From: Algoriphagus sp.
GTDB taxonomy: Bacteria; Bacteroidota; Bacteroidia; Cytophagales; Cyclobacteriaceae
Assembly: GCA_018336015.1 (NCBI GenBank)
Contig: JAGXQZ010000001.1
Span: forward strand, 31,144-95,143
Length of the DNA stretch: 64,000 nucleotides
Reading direction: 5' to 3'
Shown here: in pieces, positions 35,386-45,066 of the stretch
How positions within the stretch are numbered: the first letter of the stretch is position 1
Layout of the letters: each line of letters opens with the position of its first letter
Program-made: the position numbers and the translations under genes
Notes under the pieces: generated by a model
Databases searched by the model: none
What the model saw: only the letters and a program-made list of their open reading frames with translations
What the model was told of the DNA's origin: nothing

Positions 35386-36722
35386 TAGAATAATTTGAAA
35401 ATACCGTAACCCGATACCAGAAGGATAGCTGCAGTGCTAAGCCAAAACATCATTCGTGCAAAAAAGCCATTAAATAAAGCTAGAGGTTGATTCTTTTTAT
35501 AAAAGTTGACTCCGCCAAAGACTACTATCAAAAGCATTACGGAACCGATAACTCCTCCAATCAAGACCATAAATCCTGGTTCTTTCAAAAACAGAAAGGT
35601 TAAAACCCAACAGACAGGAAATGTGATCGATAAGATCCTGATCGTTTTTGACCAAGATTCAGGGCTTTTGGAAATCCAGCCTAGTTGACTTAAAATATCT
35701 GGAAAAAGTCTTGTCCAATAAGCTAATGTGGCAAACACGCTGGAAAAAAGTGCAAAAAAGCCACCTATCAAGTAGGCAAAACGGGCTTCAGGTCCGAGTG
35801 CCTCTGTATAAATTTTAGCCAAACTACTAATCAGATCTGTTCCTTCCGGAATTATCTCTCTTCCATTTAAAATCGAAGCGCCTAATAGGTAGAATGCAGC
35901 TGTCACTACAGTGTAAACAAGCATAGCAACAAATGCATCCAAATACATGATTCCAATCCATCCTTTTGCCCTATTTTTCCATTCCACTGAGCCATCATTA
36001 TGACCTACATAGGATGCATATCCCTTTTCCTGACACCAATAAGTGTAAGCGATGATTTCATCACTGGCTACTCCGGTAATGCCAAATGCACCAATTGCCA
36101 CAAAAATTAATTCTGAGGGAAGTTGGAAAGTGAGCCCTGAAGCTACCTGCCCCCATGTGAAGCCAAATGGAGTGTAAAAAAGCGAAATCAGGGAGACCAA
36201 AGTGAGAACCGTAAATCCAAAAACCAGAAATGTTGAGGTTCTTTCGATCACCGTGTAATAGTTTTTGAGGAAAAAAAGAATCAAGGTAAAGCCTAGAAAA
36301 ATGGCTATTAAACTCAGAGGGAGTCCCGGAAACATTAAATGAACCGTTATTGCCGCCCCTCCAAGCATTCCTCCTAACTGCAAGATTTTTAATAGGGTCA
36401 GCAGAAAAATCCCCCAAATTGACCAATGCCCTTTTCCAAGTTTTGGTCCCATGAGCTCATTAAACTCAGCCATTAAAGGTTTGCCCGTAATGATGGCGTT
36501 TTTTCCATATTCCAATTGAATGGCAACTTTAATTAGACAGCTAACCAGAATTACCCAAAACGTGATGAATCCACCTTTTGCACCCAGTATTGTGGTGGCA
36601 ATTAATTCACCCGAACCGACGATGGAGGCTGATAGAATAAATCCTGGTCCCAAAAATTTCAGTTTGGCAAAAAAGGAAGTTGGGGGAGTAAGGATTGAAC
36701 CTTGCTTTTTTAATTCCTGCAT
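35385..36722 (-). CDS. Nramp-related membrane transporter lacking the DPGN metal motif
   Basis: Protein of 445 residues with about 11 membrane helices of the Nramp/APC fold. The helix-1 motif, DPGN in true Mn/Fe transporters, reads ASIVGSGELIATT (about 32-45), so the metal-binding Asp and Asn are missing. The helix-6 A/M-P-H motif is replaced by FGITGVASDEIIAYTYWCQEKGY. Databases often name such proteins Nramp divalent-metal transporters, but the missing ligands argue for another substrate. It is convergent with rplT; the START-like gene lies upstream on the same strand across a 13-bp inverted repeat. Confidence 0.82.
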   Translation of the reverse strand: MQELKKQGSILTPPTSFFAKLKFLGPGFILSASIVGSGELIATTILGAKGGFITFWVILVSCLIKVAIQLEYGKNAIITGKPLMAEFNELMGPKLGKGHWSIWGIFLLTLLKILQLGGMLGGAAITVHLMFPGLPLSLIAIFLGFTLILFFLKNYYTVIERTSTFLVFGFTVLTLVSLISLFYTPFGFTWGQVASGLTFQLPSELIFVAIGAFGITGVASDEIIAYTYWCQEKGYASYVGHNDGSVEWKNRAKGWIGIMYLDAFVAMLVYTVVTAAFYLLGASILNGREIIPEGTDLISSLAKIYTEALGPEARFAYLIGGFFALFSSVFATLAYWTRLFPDILSQLGWISKSPESWSKTIRILSITFPVCWVLTFLFLKEPGFMVLIGGVIGSVMLLIVVFGGVNFYKKNQPLALFNGFFARMMFWLSTAAILLVSGYGIFKLF

Positions 36723-36735
36723 AGGGGACGGTGGT

Positions 36736-36777
36736 AAAAGTGATTCAAGGGGATCTTATCTTCTTTGAATCACTTTT
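36736..36777 (-). terminator. Perfect 13-bp inverted repeat after the START-like gene
   Basis: AAAAGTGATTCAA (36736-36748) and TTGAATCACTTTT (36765-36777), 16-base loop, 9 bp past the START-like gene stop and 13 bp before the Nramp-like start. On the minus strand the tail is only TTTT, so it may be a weak terminator or an attenuator/operator for the downstream transporter gene. Confidence 0.6.
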
Positions 36778-36785
36778 TAAAATGC

Positions 36786-37181
36786 TTATCCTCCAATAAT
36801 TTCCTTGAGCTTACCGACCATTCCCTCCCAAATCGCAGAAAGTTCCTCTTCTTCATACTCATTGGAATAATCGATTACTTTTAAAAATAATGACTGGGTT
36901 AATTCATTTTCTTCAAGTTTAAACTCTATGAAGGAATGGTCTGAATTATCAGGATCTTTTGGGTCAAAAAACTCAAACTTTACATGAGCATTTGATCTTA
37001 GGATGACAAGCTTGGCAAAATGGTCTTCGTTGTCAAAATTAAATATGTAATTCTTGTCTTCGTCAATCCTTACTTCATCTGCAAACCACTCTTCTAAACC
37101 GCTCGCAGTACTCAGGTAATTGAAAACAATCTTCTTGGAAGCATTTATTTGATAATCAGCAACAAACTTATTTTTGACCAT
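36786..37181 (-). CDS. START-like (SRPBCC) domain protein
   Basis: Protein of 131 residues. The ATG complementary to 37179-37181 is chosen (MVKNKFVADYQINASKKIVFNYLS); an in-frame start ten codons upstream gives a less typical end. The START-like fold is seen in SGLEEWFADEVRIDEDKNYIF and the long C-terminal helix (EEELSAIWEGMVGKLKEII). This short acidic family is conserved in Bacteroidetes; its ligand is unknown. Cytosolic. Confidence 0.83.
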   Translation of the reverse strand: MVKNKFVADYQINASKKIVFNYLSTASGLEEWFADEVRIDEDKNYIFNFDNEDHFAKLVILRSNAHVKFEFFDPKDPDNSDHSFIEFKLEENELTQSLFLKVIDYSNEYEEEELSAIWEGMVGKLKEIIGG

Positions 37182-37393
37182 GATTGGGCGATTTAGGAGT
37201 GAAATTTTCACACATTTTATTAAAACTGAACTTGGATTTAAAAGGACAAGACATCATATTTGCATTCCCATTTGGGGAGGGCTTTTAATCCCTGATTTCA
37301 TAAGGAAATTTGCTCTTGAATTCATTGGTTTGTGGTTTAATATAGCCATTAATTCGACAAATCAATATTAGAAAATGGTTTAAAAAATATCCC

Positions 37394-37467
37394 GGCGAGG
37401 TAGCTCAGTTGGTTAGAGCGCAGGATTCATAACCCTGAGGTCACGGGTTCAACTCCCGTCCTCGCTA
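37394..37467 (+). tRNA. tRNA-Met (anticodon CAT)
   Basis: Cloverleaf of 74 nt: acceptor GGCGAGG/CCTCGCT (G1-U72 wobble), D-arm GCTC...GAGC, anticodon stem CAGGA/CCCTG with an A-C pair at 31-39 and loop TTCATAA, T-arm ACGGG/CCCGT, discriminator A; CCA not fully encoded. The acceptor lacks the mismatched position 1-72 of initiators, so it is elongator Met, or Ile2 if C34 is converted to lysidine. No clear promoter was found upstream. Confidence 0.93.
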
Positions 37468-37636
37468 CAAAGGCTTTCAGAGATGAAAGCCTTTTATTTT
37501 TTAAATTTCTTTCTAAAACTTCAACCTTATTTATCGTATAGAGCTCATAATTCAGTTGAATAAAACCCTGCTCAGTTTTTTAATTTTGAACTTGGTACGC
37601 TGAAAATCGTTTTCTTTGCCGAGCAAGTTTTCGCTG

Positions 37637-39391
37637 ATGAAAAAACTGGATAAGCTTATTCTAGGGTCATTTCTTGGTCCATTTATTTTAACCTTTTTGG
37701 TGGTAGACTTTATTCTACTGATTGTCAATATGCTTAAGTATTTTGACGAGATTTTTGGGAAAGGGCTTGGGTTTTGGATATATGCTGAATTAATCGGCTA
37801 TTTCGTCATCAGTATTTCCCCGATGGCTCTTCCTTTGGCGGTGCTTTTATCTAGTCTGATGACCTTCGGGAATTTAGGTGAGCATTTTGAATTGACTGCC
37901 ATAAAGAGTAGCGGTATTTCGCTTACACGAGCCCTCAGACCAATCGGGATATTTTCAGTGATCCTTACGATTGTGGCATTTTTGTCCAATAATTACCTCG
38001 TGCCAAAAGTCAATCTAAAGACGTTTGGGCTTTTGTATGACATCCGGATGAAAACACCGGCCTTGGATATTAAAGAAGGAGTTTTTTACGCTGGAATTAA
38101 TGGGTATAGCATCAAGGTAAACCGTAAGTTAGATGATGTCAGATTGCAGGATATTATCATCTATAACCACACAGAAGGACTGGGGAACGTCAACGTGACT
38201 TTGGCGGATTCAGGCAGGATGGAGACATTTTTAAATGATTCCTACTTGAAGCTAACACTTTATAATGGTCAAAATTATAAAGAAGCAAGATCTACTAGGG
38301 GAATTACTGAAGCTCCGGTAGAATTTTCACGTACTGAGTTTGAAGATAATACCATGGTACTTGACCTATCCGCCTTCCAATTAAGCAGAACCCCTGAAGA
38401 TCAATGGTCTACCAATCGAGCGATAAAAAGAATTGATGAAATTAAAGAAGGTCTTGATTCGATTAATTTCATTATCAATGATCTAAAATTCCAAAATTAC
38501 ACCAACGCTGCTAGCATTTATCCATTTTTTACCAGAAACAGGAAACTGACACCATCTCAAGAGATTCTTGAATTGAAGGCTGAATATGACACGCTTCGTA
38601 AAGTGAAAATCGAGAAGGAGAAATCATTGAAAGATAGTATTGATCGGGTTAGGAGGGAAGATTCATTAAGTAAATTGTCCGTTCAGAAAACTGATACCTC
38701 CACTAAAGTGGACATTTCCTCAGAGGCAGTCATTCCAGATTCCGATTCACTTTTCAAAAGAAAATTAGCGGTGAAAAAAAATCAGGATTGGGATACAATT
38801 AGTCCAAAGCCAGACATCATTACCACAGTGGATACCATGGGAATACCCTTGGTTAATAAGAAGACACGAACTGAACCACTTACGGTCCGTGAAAGAGAAA
38901 TTTTGGATTCAGTCATCTATGACCGGGGTTATATCACCAACGCCATTACGATGGCATTGAATAATGCGCGGAATTTGAAAAATACTTTCAATATAAAGAT
39001 GAGCCAACATGATGGCCATTTGCGGGAGTACAGAAGATATGAAATTGCGTGGTATCAAAAATACAGTCAAGCCATTGCTTGCTTTATGATGTTTTTGATT
39101 GGAGCACCTTTGGGGTCAATTATTAAAAAAGGGGGCCTTGGATTGCCTGTTTTGATTTCTATTCTTTTCTTTATTTTATTTTACATGCTCACCATTACAG
39201 GTGAAAAATGGGCAAAAGAAGGGGTAACGGATCCATTTTTAGGGACTATATTTTCTAACCTTTGCTTATTGCCATTTGGTCTCTTCTTCCTAAGGCAGGC
39301 CAGGAGGGATGCAAGATTGTTTGAGGCAGACTTTTACACAGGTATTTGGAAGAAAATCCAACAAATCATACCGCTGAAAAAAGCAATTTGA
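37637..39391 (+). CDS. LptF/LptG-family permease (YjgP/YjgQ)
   Basis: Protein of 584 residues. The ATG at 37637 is chosen over a TTG seven codons upstream, because it opens MKKLDKLILGSFLGPFILTF, the usual family start. Three N-terminal membrane helices, a large periplasmic region (about 115-475) containing a beta-jellyroll part (VFYAGINGYSIKVNRKLDD) and then a charged coiled-coil insert rich in K, E and D, then three C-terminal helices (MMFLIGAPLGSIIKKGGLG; ILFFILFYMLTITGEKWAKEG). With LptB and a partner it extracts LPS from the inner membrane. The insert makes it longer than the E. coli form (about 360 residues), as is common in Bacteroidetes. Confidence 0.9.
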   Translation: MKKLDKLILGSFLGPFILTFLVVDFILLIVNMLKYFDEIFGKGLGFWIYAELIGYFVISISPMALPLAVLLSSLMTFGNLGEHFELTAIKSSGISLTRALRPIGIFSVILTIVAFLSNNYLVPKVNLKTFGLLYDIRMKTPALDIKEGVFYAGINGYSIKVNRKLDDVRLQDIIIYNHTEGLGNVNVTLADSGRMETFLNDSYLKLTLYNGQNYKEARSTRGITEAPVEFSRTEFEDNTMVLDLSAFQLSRTPEDQWSTNRAIKRIDEIKEGLDSINFIINDLKFQNYTNAASIYPFFTRNRKLTPSQEILELKAEYDTLRKVKIEKEKSLKDSIDRVRREDSLSKLSVQKTDTSTKVDISSEAVIPDSDSLFKRKLAVKKNQDWDTISPKPDIITTVDTMGIPLVNKKTRTEPLTVREREILDSVIYDRGYITNAITMALNNARNLKNTFNIKMSQHDGHLREYRRYEIAWYQKYSQAIACFMMFLIGAPLGSIIKKGGLGLPVLISILFFILFYMLTITGEKWAKEGVTDPFLGTIFSNLCLLPFGLFFLRQARRDARLFEADFYTGIWKKIQQIIPLKKAI

Positions 39392-39422
39392 AGCCTCTAT
39401 TTTATTATTGAATTTAAAACAA

Positions 39423-39430
39423 TACCTTTG
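39423..39430 (+). promoter_or_regulatory. Candidate -7 box (TACCTTTG) of rpsO
   Basis: Exact TANNTTTG match, 27 bp before the rpsO ATG. The -33 position at 19-bp spacing (39400-39403) reads TTTT instead of TTTG. Confidence 0.5.
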
Positions 39431-39457
39431 TAACTGTTTTATTAAATTTAGCTAAAC

Positions 39458-39733
39458 ATGTATTTAACATCAGAGAAAAAACAAGAGTTGTTTAAAAATC
39501 ATGGACGGTTAAAATCTGCTACTGATACAGGATCTCCTGAATCACAGATTGCCCTCTTTTCACACAGAATCCAGCATTTGACTCAGCATCTGAAGTCAAA
39601 CAAGAAAGATCACTCCTCCAGACTTGGTTTGATGAAGCTGGTCGGTAAAAGAAGAAGTCTTCTAGACTACCTCCATAAAAGAGATATCGAGCGTTACAGA
39701 GCAATTATTGCCGAGCTCGGAATCAGAAAATAA
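39458..39733 (+). CDS. rpsO: Ribosomal protein uS15
   Basis: Protein of 91 residues. Signature [53 protein letters not shown] (positions about 25-77). It binds 16S rRNA in the 30S platform. rpsO followed by pnp is a conserved order; here an intrinsic terminator separates them. Confidence 0.98.
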   Translation: MYLTSEKKQELFKNHGRLKSATDTGSPESQIALFSHRIQHLTQHLKSNKKDHSSRLGLMKLVGKRRSLLDYLHKRDIERYRAIIAELGIRK

Positions 39734-39740
39734 TCCTTTC

Positions 39741-39778
39741 AGTAAGGTTCTCTTGGTTGAGAACCTTACTTTTTTCTT
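39741..39778 (+). terminator. Rho-independent terminator between rpsO and pnp
   Basis: Perfect 12-bp stem AGTAAGGTTCTC (39741-39752)/GAGAACCTTACT (39759-39770), six-base loop, followed by TTTTTCTTTT. Confidence 0.93.
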
Positions 39779-39835
39779 TTTAACCGATGAACCAGATTTT
39801 TTATTACTAAGACGCTTTAATTCTAACACGTATTT

Positions 39836-41977
39836 ATGTTACCAAATTTGATCACCAAATCCATCACCCTTCAGGATGGTAGAGAAATTATCATTGAGAC
39901 CGGAGCTTTAGCCAAACAGGCGGACGGTTCAGTAGTTGTGCGAATGGGAAAAGCAATGCTGTTGGCTACAGTAGTTGCAAAAAAAGACGCCTTGGATGGC
40001 GTTGACTTTTTACCTTTATCAGTGGATTATCAAGAGAAATTTGCCGCTTCAGGTAAGATTCCTGGTGGATTTTTAAAAAGAGAAGGCAAACTCTCTGATT
40101 ACGAAGTTTTGATTAGCAGACTAGTAGATCGTGCGATCAGACCTATTTTTCCAGATGATTATCATGCAGATACACAAGTGGCTATCACGCTGATGTCCAA
40201 TGATGAGGAAGTTTTGCCTGATGCTTTGGCGGGTCTTGCGGCCTCAGCAGCCTTGGCTGTTTCGGATATTCCTTTCAATGGTCCGATTTCAGAAGTAAGA
40301 GTAGCTAAGATTGACGGCCAGCTTGTCATTAATCCTACTCCTTCGGCTTTATCTAAAGCTTCTCTTGAATTTATTGTAGCAGGTTCACTAGAGTATATCT
40401 TGATGGTGGAAGGTGAAGCTTCTGAAATCCAGGAAGATGAAATGGTAGAAGCACTTCAGTTTGCACATGAGGAGATCAAGCGTCATTGCCTAGCTCAAAT
40501 GGAGCTTACCAAGCTCGTTGGCAAAGAACAAAAAAGAGAATACTGCCACGAAAAATCGGATGCAGCCCTTTACGATAAAATGAGAGCGGAGCTTTACGAT
40601 AGACTTTTTGAAGCAGTAAGTCGGCAGATTGCCAACAAATCCGAAAGATCAGCGATCGTAAAGGAAATCAAAGACTCTTTCATAGCGAGTTTGGACGAAA
40701 ATCATGGATTTGAGACAAGCCTTATTGGGCCTTATTTTCATAAAATCCACAAAGAGGCTGCAAGGAATCTGACTCTTGAAACCAAAAAGAGATTGGACGG
40801 TCGAAATCTTGATGAAATCAGACCGATCTGGTCTGTGGTTGATTATTTACCATCTGCACACGGTTCGGCTGTATTTACAAGAGGCGAAACTCAATCTGTG
40901 ACTACCTGTACATTGGGTACAAAGATGGACGAGCAAATGATCGACGGTGCTGTAATTTCCGGTTACAACAAATTCTATTTGCATTACAATTTCCCTGGAT
41001 TCTCTACGGGTGAGGTAAAGCCAAACCGTGGTCCGGGAAGAAGAGAGGTTGGACATGGCAATTTGGCTATGAGAGCTCTAAAGAAAGTTTTGCCTCCTGA
41101 AAATGAAAATCCCTATACTATCCGTATCGTTTCTGACATTCTAGAATCCAATGGATCGTCTTCAATGGCCACAGTCTGTGCAGGTTCACTTGCCTTGATG
41201 GATGCAGGAGTTCAAATTACTGCTCCAGTGACCGGTATAGCGATGGGGATGATTTCAGATGCCAAAACCGGAAAGTATGCCATCCTTTCGGATATTCTTG
41301 GTGATGAAGACCATTTGGGTGACATGGACTTTAAAGTGACTGGAACTGAAAAAGGCATCACGGCTTGTCAAATGGATTTGAAAGTAGAAGGCCTTGATTA
41401 TTCAGTTTTGAAAGAAGCGCTTTACCAAGCAAAAGAAGGAAGACTTCATATTTTAAGAGAAATATCCAAAACTCTTGCCGCTCCTAAACCAGATCTTAAG
41501 CCTCATACTCCACGTTCATTTATGATGTGGATTCCTAAAGAGTTGATTGGTGCGGTTATTGGACCAGGAGGAAAGGTAATCCAGGAAATGCAAAAAGATA
41601 CCCAGACAACCATTGTTATCGAAGAGATTGACAATCAGGGTAAAATCAACATCTTCTCAGCTAACCAAGCCAATATGGATGCGGCTATCAGAAGAGTAAA
41701 AGCCATCGTTGCACAACCTGAGATTGGGGAAGTCTACACGGGTAAAGTGAAAAATATTCAGCCTTTTGGCGCCTTCGTGGAATTTATGCCAGGTAAGGAT
41801 GGTTTACTTCATATCTCAGAAATCAAGTGGGAAAGACTTGAAAGTATGGAAGGTGTACTTGAGCCAGGAGAAGAAATCATGGTTAAGCTTATCGATGTCG
41901 ATAAAAAGACCGGTAAGTTCAAGTTGTCCCGAAAGGTTTTGTTGCCTAAGCCTGAAAAACCAGAGCAAAAAGGGTAA
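39836..41977 (+). CDS. pnp: Polynucleotide phosphorylase
   Basis: Protein of 713 residues, full length: two RNase PH domains (first with [24 protein letters not shown]; second with the catalytic [26 protein letters not shown]), a KH domain ([23 protein letters not shown]) and an S1 domain ([20 protein letters not shown]...[11 protein letters not shown]). It degrades RNA 3' to 5' with phosphate and can add tails. It runs into the sigma-factor gene after 63 bp with no terminator seen, so part of sigA transcription may come from here. Confidence 0.98.
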   Translation: MLPNLITKSITLQDGREIIIETGALAKQADGSVVVRMGKAMLLATVVAKKDALDGVDFLPLSVDYQEKFAASGKIPGGFLKREGKLSDYEVLISRLVDRAIRPIFPDDYHADTQVAITLMSNDEEVLPDALAGLAASAALAVSDIPFNGPISEVRVAKIDGQLVINPTPSALSKASLEFIVAGSLEYILMVEGEASEIQEDEMVEALQFAHEEIKRHCLAQMELTKLVGKEQKREYCHEKSDAALYDKMRAELYDRLFEAVSRQIANKSERSAIVKEIKDSFIASLDENHGFETSLIGPYFHKIHKEAARNLTLETKKRLDGRNLDEIRPIWSVVDYLPSAHGSAVFTRGETQSVTTCTLGTKMDEQMIDGAVISGYNKFYLHYNFPGFSTGEVKPNRGPGRREVGHGNLAMRALKKVLPPENENPYTIRIVSDILESNGSSSMATVCAGSLALMDAGVQITAPVTGIAMGMISDAKTGKYAILSDILGDEDHLGDMDFKVTGTEKGITACQMDLKVEGLDYSVLKEALYQAKEGRLHILREISKTLAAPKPDLKPHTPRSFMMWIPKELIGAVIGPGGKVIQEMQKDTQTTIVIEEIDNQGKINIFSANQANMDAAIRRVKAIVAQPEIGEVYTGKVKNIQPFGAFVEFMPGKDGLLHISEIKWERLESMEGVLEPGEEIMVKLIDVDKKTGKFKLSRKVLLPKPEKPEQKG

Positions 41978-42040
41978 GCCTGAAAGTACAAATACCTATC
42001 TTATCGAATATATTTTCAATTATAAAATAGTTAATCCTGA

Positions 42041-42904
42041 ATGAGGCAGCTAAAAATTAGCAAGCAGATTACCAACAGAGAGTCACAATCCCTTGACAAA
42101 TACCTTCAAGAGATTGGTAAAGTCGACCTGTTGACAGCTGATGAAGAGGTGGTATTGGCCAAAAGAATCCGTGAGGGTGATCAACTAGCGTTGGAGAAAT
42201 TGACCAAAGCCAACCTTCGATTCGTAGTTTCTGTAGCCAAGCAGTATCAAAACCAAGGGCTTTCTTTGGGGGACTTGATCAATGAAGGCAACCTAGGTTT
42301 GATTAAGGCAGCTCAGCGTTTTGATGAGACTAGAGGCTTTAAATTTATCTCCTATGCAGTATGGTGGATCAGACAATCTATCCTACAGGCATTAGCCGAA
42401 CAATCTAGAATTGTCAGACTTCCGCTTAACCGAGTAGGATCTTTGAATAAAATCTCCAAAACGTTCAGTGAATTGGAGCAAAAGTTTGAGCGTGAACCTT
42501 CTCCTGAAGAATTGGCTGAAGTATTGGAAGTAACTGCTTCTGAAGTAGTTGATACCATGAAAATTTCAGGCAGACACGTATCCATGGATGCTCCGTTTGT
42601 TCAGGGTGAAGAAAACAGCCTTTTGGATGTATTGGAAAATGACGGTGATGAAAAGCCAGACGATGGATTGATGAATGATTCCTTGAGAAAGGAAGTACAG
42701 CGAGCACTGTCTACTTTGACTCAAAGAGAAGCAGACGTCATCACACTCTATTTCGGATTGAATGGCGAACATGCCATGACACTCGAAGAAATAGGCGAAA
42801 AATTCAACCTTACCAGAGAGCGTGTAAGGCAGATTAAAGAAAAAGCCATTAGAAGATTGAGGCATACTTCAAGAAGCAAAACCCTCAAACCTTATTTGGG
42901 ATAA
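42041..42904 (+). CDS. sigA: Primary sigma-70 factor, short Bacteroidetes type
   Basis: Protein of 287 residues: regions 1.2 ([27 protein letters not shown]), 2 ([36 protein letters not shown], positions about 80-116), 3 and 4 ([18 protein letters not shown]...[29 protein letters not shown]). Region 1.1 and the large non-conserved region of E. coli RpoD are absent, as in Bacteroides SigA, which reads TTTG-N19-TANNTTTG promoters. Such a promoter is present before the tRNA-Thr gene in this window. A strong terminator follows. Confidence 0.96.
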   Translation: MRQLKISKQITNRESQSLDKYLQEIGKVDLLTADEEVVLAKRIREGDQLALEKLTKANLRFVVSVAKQYQNQGLSLGDLINEGNLGLIKAAQRFDETRGFKFISYAVWWIRQSILQALAEQSRIVRLPLNRVGSLNKISKTFSELEQKFEREPSPEELAEVLEVTASEVVDTMKISGRHVSMDAPFVQGEENSLLDVLENDGDEKPDDGLMNDSLRKEVQRALSTLTQREADVITLYFGLNGEHAMTLEEIGEKFNLTRERVRQIKEKAIRRLRHTSRSKTLKPYLG

Positions 42905-42910
42905 TATACA

Positions 42911-42936
42911 AAAGGGGGCTCAGGCCCCCTTTTTCT
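42911..42936 (+). terminator. Rho-independent terminator after sigA
   Basis: Perfect 9-bp stem AAAGGGGGC (42911-42919)/GCCCCCTTT (42924-42932), TCAG loop, followed by TTC-TTT. Confidence 0.92.
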
Positions 42937-43063
42937 TTCCTACATGTAAGTGAAACTTTATCATATTGATTATAAAGTAACAAGGCTCACTTTAGGGAAT
43001 TTTAACTTTTCCCAGTTTTGTTGCTAGATAGTAAATCATAAAATTTAACCGATTAAAGGTATA

Positions 43064-44008
43064 ATGAGCCAAGAAATTGAAAAGGTTAAGGTCCTGATTA
43101 TTGGATCTGGCCCTGCAGGGTACACTGCGGCGATCTACGCTGCGAGGGCAGGTATGAAACCTGTGTTATATACAGGCGGACAGCCTGGAGGACAACTCAC
43201 CATCACCACCGATGTAGAAAATTATCCTGGATATCCGGATGGAATCATGGGGCCCGAAATGATGGAAGATTTCAGAAAGCAGGCTGAAAGATTTGGAACA
43301 GACATCCGATATGGTTTGGTTACTCAAGTGGACTTTACTTTAAGACCGCATAAGGTTACCGTTGACGATCAGATAGAGATACAGGCCGAGACCGTAATCA
43401 TCAGTACAGGAGCGTCTGCCAAATGGTTAGGATTGGAAAGCGAAAATAGACTGAACGGTAGGGGAGTTTCAGCTTGTGCTGTTTGTGATGGATTCTTTTT
43501 CCGAGGACAGGAAGTAGCCATTGTAGGCGCAGGGGATACTGCCTGCGAAGAAGCTTCTTACCTCGCCAATATTTGCTCAAAAGTCTACATGATTGTAAGA
43601 AAAAGCGAGATGCGTGCATCCCAAATCATGCAAAACCGTGTAAAAAACAATCCGAAGATTGAAATTCTCTGGAATTCTGAAACCGAAGAAATCCTCGGTG
43701 AAGAAGAAGTGACTGGGGTGAAAGTTTTGAACAATAAAACAGGGGAAATCAGAGAAATCGCAATTTCTGGCTTCTTTGTTGCTATTGGACACCAACCAAA
43801 CACCGAGATATTCCGGAAATTCATCGATATGGATGAGGCTGGCTATATCAAAACCATTCCTGGAACTACCAAAACCAATGTGGAAGGAGTTTTCGCCTGT
43901 GGAGATGCGCAAGACAATGTGTACAGACAGGCGGTTACTGCAGCAGGTACAGGATGTATGGCGGCATTGGACGCTGAGCGTTTTTTGGCAGCGCATGAAT
44001 TACATTAA
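43064..44008 (+). CDS. trxB: Thioredoxin-disulfide reductase
   Basis: Protein of 314 residues. FAD loop IIGSGPAGYTAAIYAARAG, redox-active CAVC (138-141) in ACAVCDGFFF, NADPH loop VAIVGAGDTACEEA, and C-terminal VFACGDAQDNVYRQAVTAAGTGC. It reduces thioredoxin with NADPH in the cytosol. It is followed after 9 bp by the M23 peptidase gene and then bshB1, so thiol-redox functions are grouped here. Confidence 0.97.
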   Translation: MSQEIEKVKVLIIGSGPAGYTAAIYAARAGMKPVLYTGGQPGGQLTITTDVENYPGYPDGIMGPEMMEDFRKQAERFGTDIRYGLVTQVDFTLRPHKVTVDDQIEIQAETVIISTGASAKWLGLESENRLNGRGVSACAVCDGFFFRGQEVAIVGAGDTACEEASYLANICSKVYMIVRKSEMRASQIMQNRVKNNPKIEILWNSETEEILGEEEVTGVKVLNNKTGEIREIAISGFFVAIGHQPNTEIFRKFIDMDEAGYIKTIPGTTKTNVEGVFACGDAQDNVYRQAVTAAGTGCMAALDAERFLAAHELH

Positions 44009-44017
44009 AAACAGTTA

Positions 44018-45055
44018 ATGAGGAGTTTAATTCTTAAGTCAATATTGGGATTTATCTTGAGCATTGGTCTTTTTCAGGCCAATGCTCAAGTTTTTCCTAA
44101 GATCATCAAAAAAAATCCCACAAATCCTGCACAGGCTCAGGAAAGGAGAAATATTGAACTGAGAGAATTTGACCAAGAAGGTTATCTGAGAACGATCTCT
44201 ACCCAAACAGATTCTTTACTTTTTCAAAATAACGTAAACCTGGCAAGAATCAGGTCCATCATCAGTGAAGACCCATTTTCCTTAAACTGGGCACCTACCA
44301 ATCAACTAATTCAGATTTCAGAGCAAATTCAGATAGACAGTATTTGGATTACCGCCTTTGAATATTTTTCAAACTGGGACAGCAAAAAGGTAGATATCTA
44401 TAATCTTGATATTAAGAATTTCCAGGATAGCTTGGTTTTGAAGCTATATGATCAAAAATATGGTCAACATTGGAAGATGCCCCTCGATGATTTGTTGGTC
44501 AATTCCCGATTTGGACCAAGATGGGGTAGAATGCACTCCGGTACAGATTTGGACCTAAATACAGGTGATCCTATCTATTCTGCTTTTGATGGAATCGTTC
44601 GTGTGAAATCCTATGACAGGTATGGTTATGGCTATTATTATGTGGTCAGGCATAAGAACGGTTTAGAGACCCTTTACGGTCACTTATCCAAGCATGTGGC
44701 GGAAGTTGGGCAAGAAGTCAAAGCTGGAGACTACCTTGGAAAAGGAGGTTCTACGGGCAGAAGCACTGGCCCTCACCTTCATTATGAACTTAGATATAAG
44801 GGGCTTGCCTTTGATCCTGAAACAGTTTACGACTTTGAAAAGGGGGAATTGACCAAGCAGGAACTTTTGATCAATAAGCAGCTGTTTGGACATATTGCAA
44901 AAGCTCGAGCCGCTGCCTATCACCGCGTAAAAAGAGGAGATAATTTGGGTTCAATCGCCAGAAGATATGGAGTATCTGTTTCTCAGATCACCAGACTCAA
45001 TGGAATCTCCACAAGAACAATCCTAAGAATCGGTCAAAATCTAAGGGTCAAATAA
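44018..45055 (+). CDS. M23 metallopeptidase with C-terminal LysM
   Basis: Protein of 345 residues with a signal peptide (MRSLILKSILGFILSIGLFQ ANAQ). The LytM/M23 domain (about 165-275) shows the zinc ligands in GRMHSGTDLDL (H-x4-D type) and GPHLHYELR (H-x-H), plus LYGHLS. The LysM motif is at the C-terminus (YHRVKRGDNLGSIARRYGVS). It should cleave peptidoglycan cross-links, or regulate an amidase, in the periplasm. All catalytic histidines are present, so it is probably active. Confidence 0.92.
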   Translation: MRSLILKSILGFILSIGLFQANAQVFPKIIKKNPTNPAQAQERRNIELREFDQEGYLRTISTQTDSLLFQNNVNLARIRSIISEDPFSLNWAPTNQLIQISEQIQIDSIWITAFEYFSNWDSKKVDIYNLDIKNFQDSLVLKLYDQKYGQHWKMPLDDLLVNSRFGPRWGRMHSGTDLDLNTGDPIYSAFDGIVRVKSYDRYGYGYYYVVRHKNGLETLYGHLSKHVAEVGQEVKAGDYLGKGGSTGRSTGPHLHYELRYKGLAFDPETVYDFEKGELTKQELLINKQLFGHIAKARAAAYHRVKRGDNLGSIARRYGVSVSQITRLNGISTRTILRIGQNLRVK

Positions 45056-45066
45056 GAATTACCACC

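Noticed and set aside
37394..37467. Initiator tRNA-fMet
   Set aside because: Position 1-72 is a G-U pair, not the initiator mismatch, and the anticodon stem lacks three consecutive G-C pairs.
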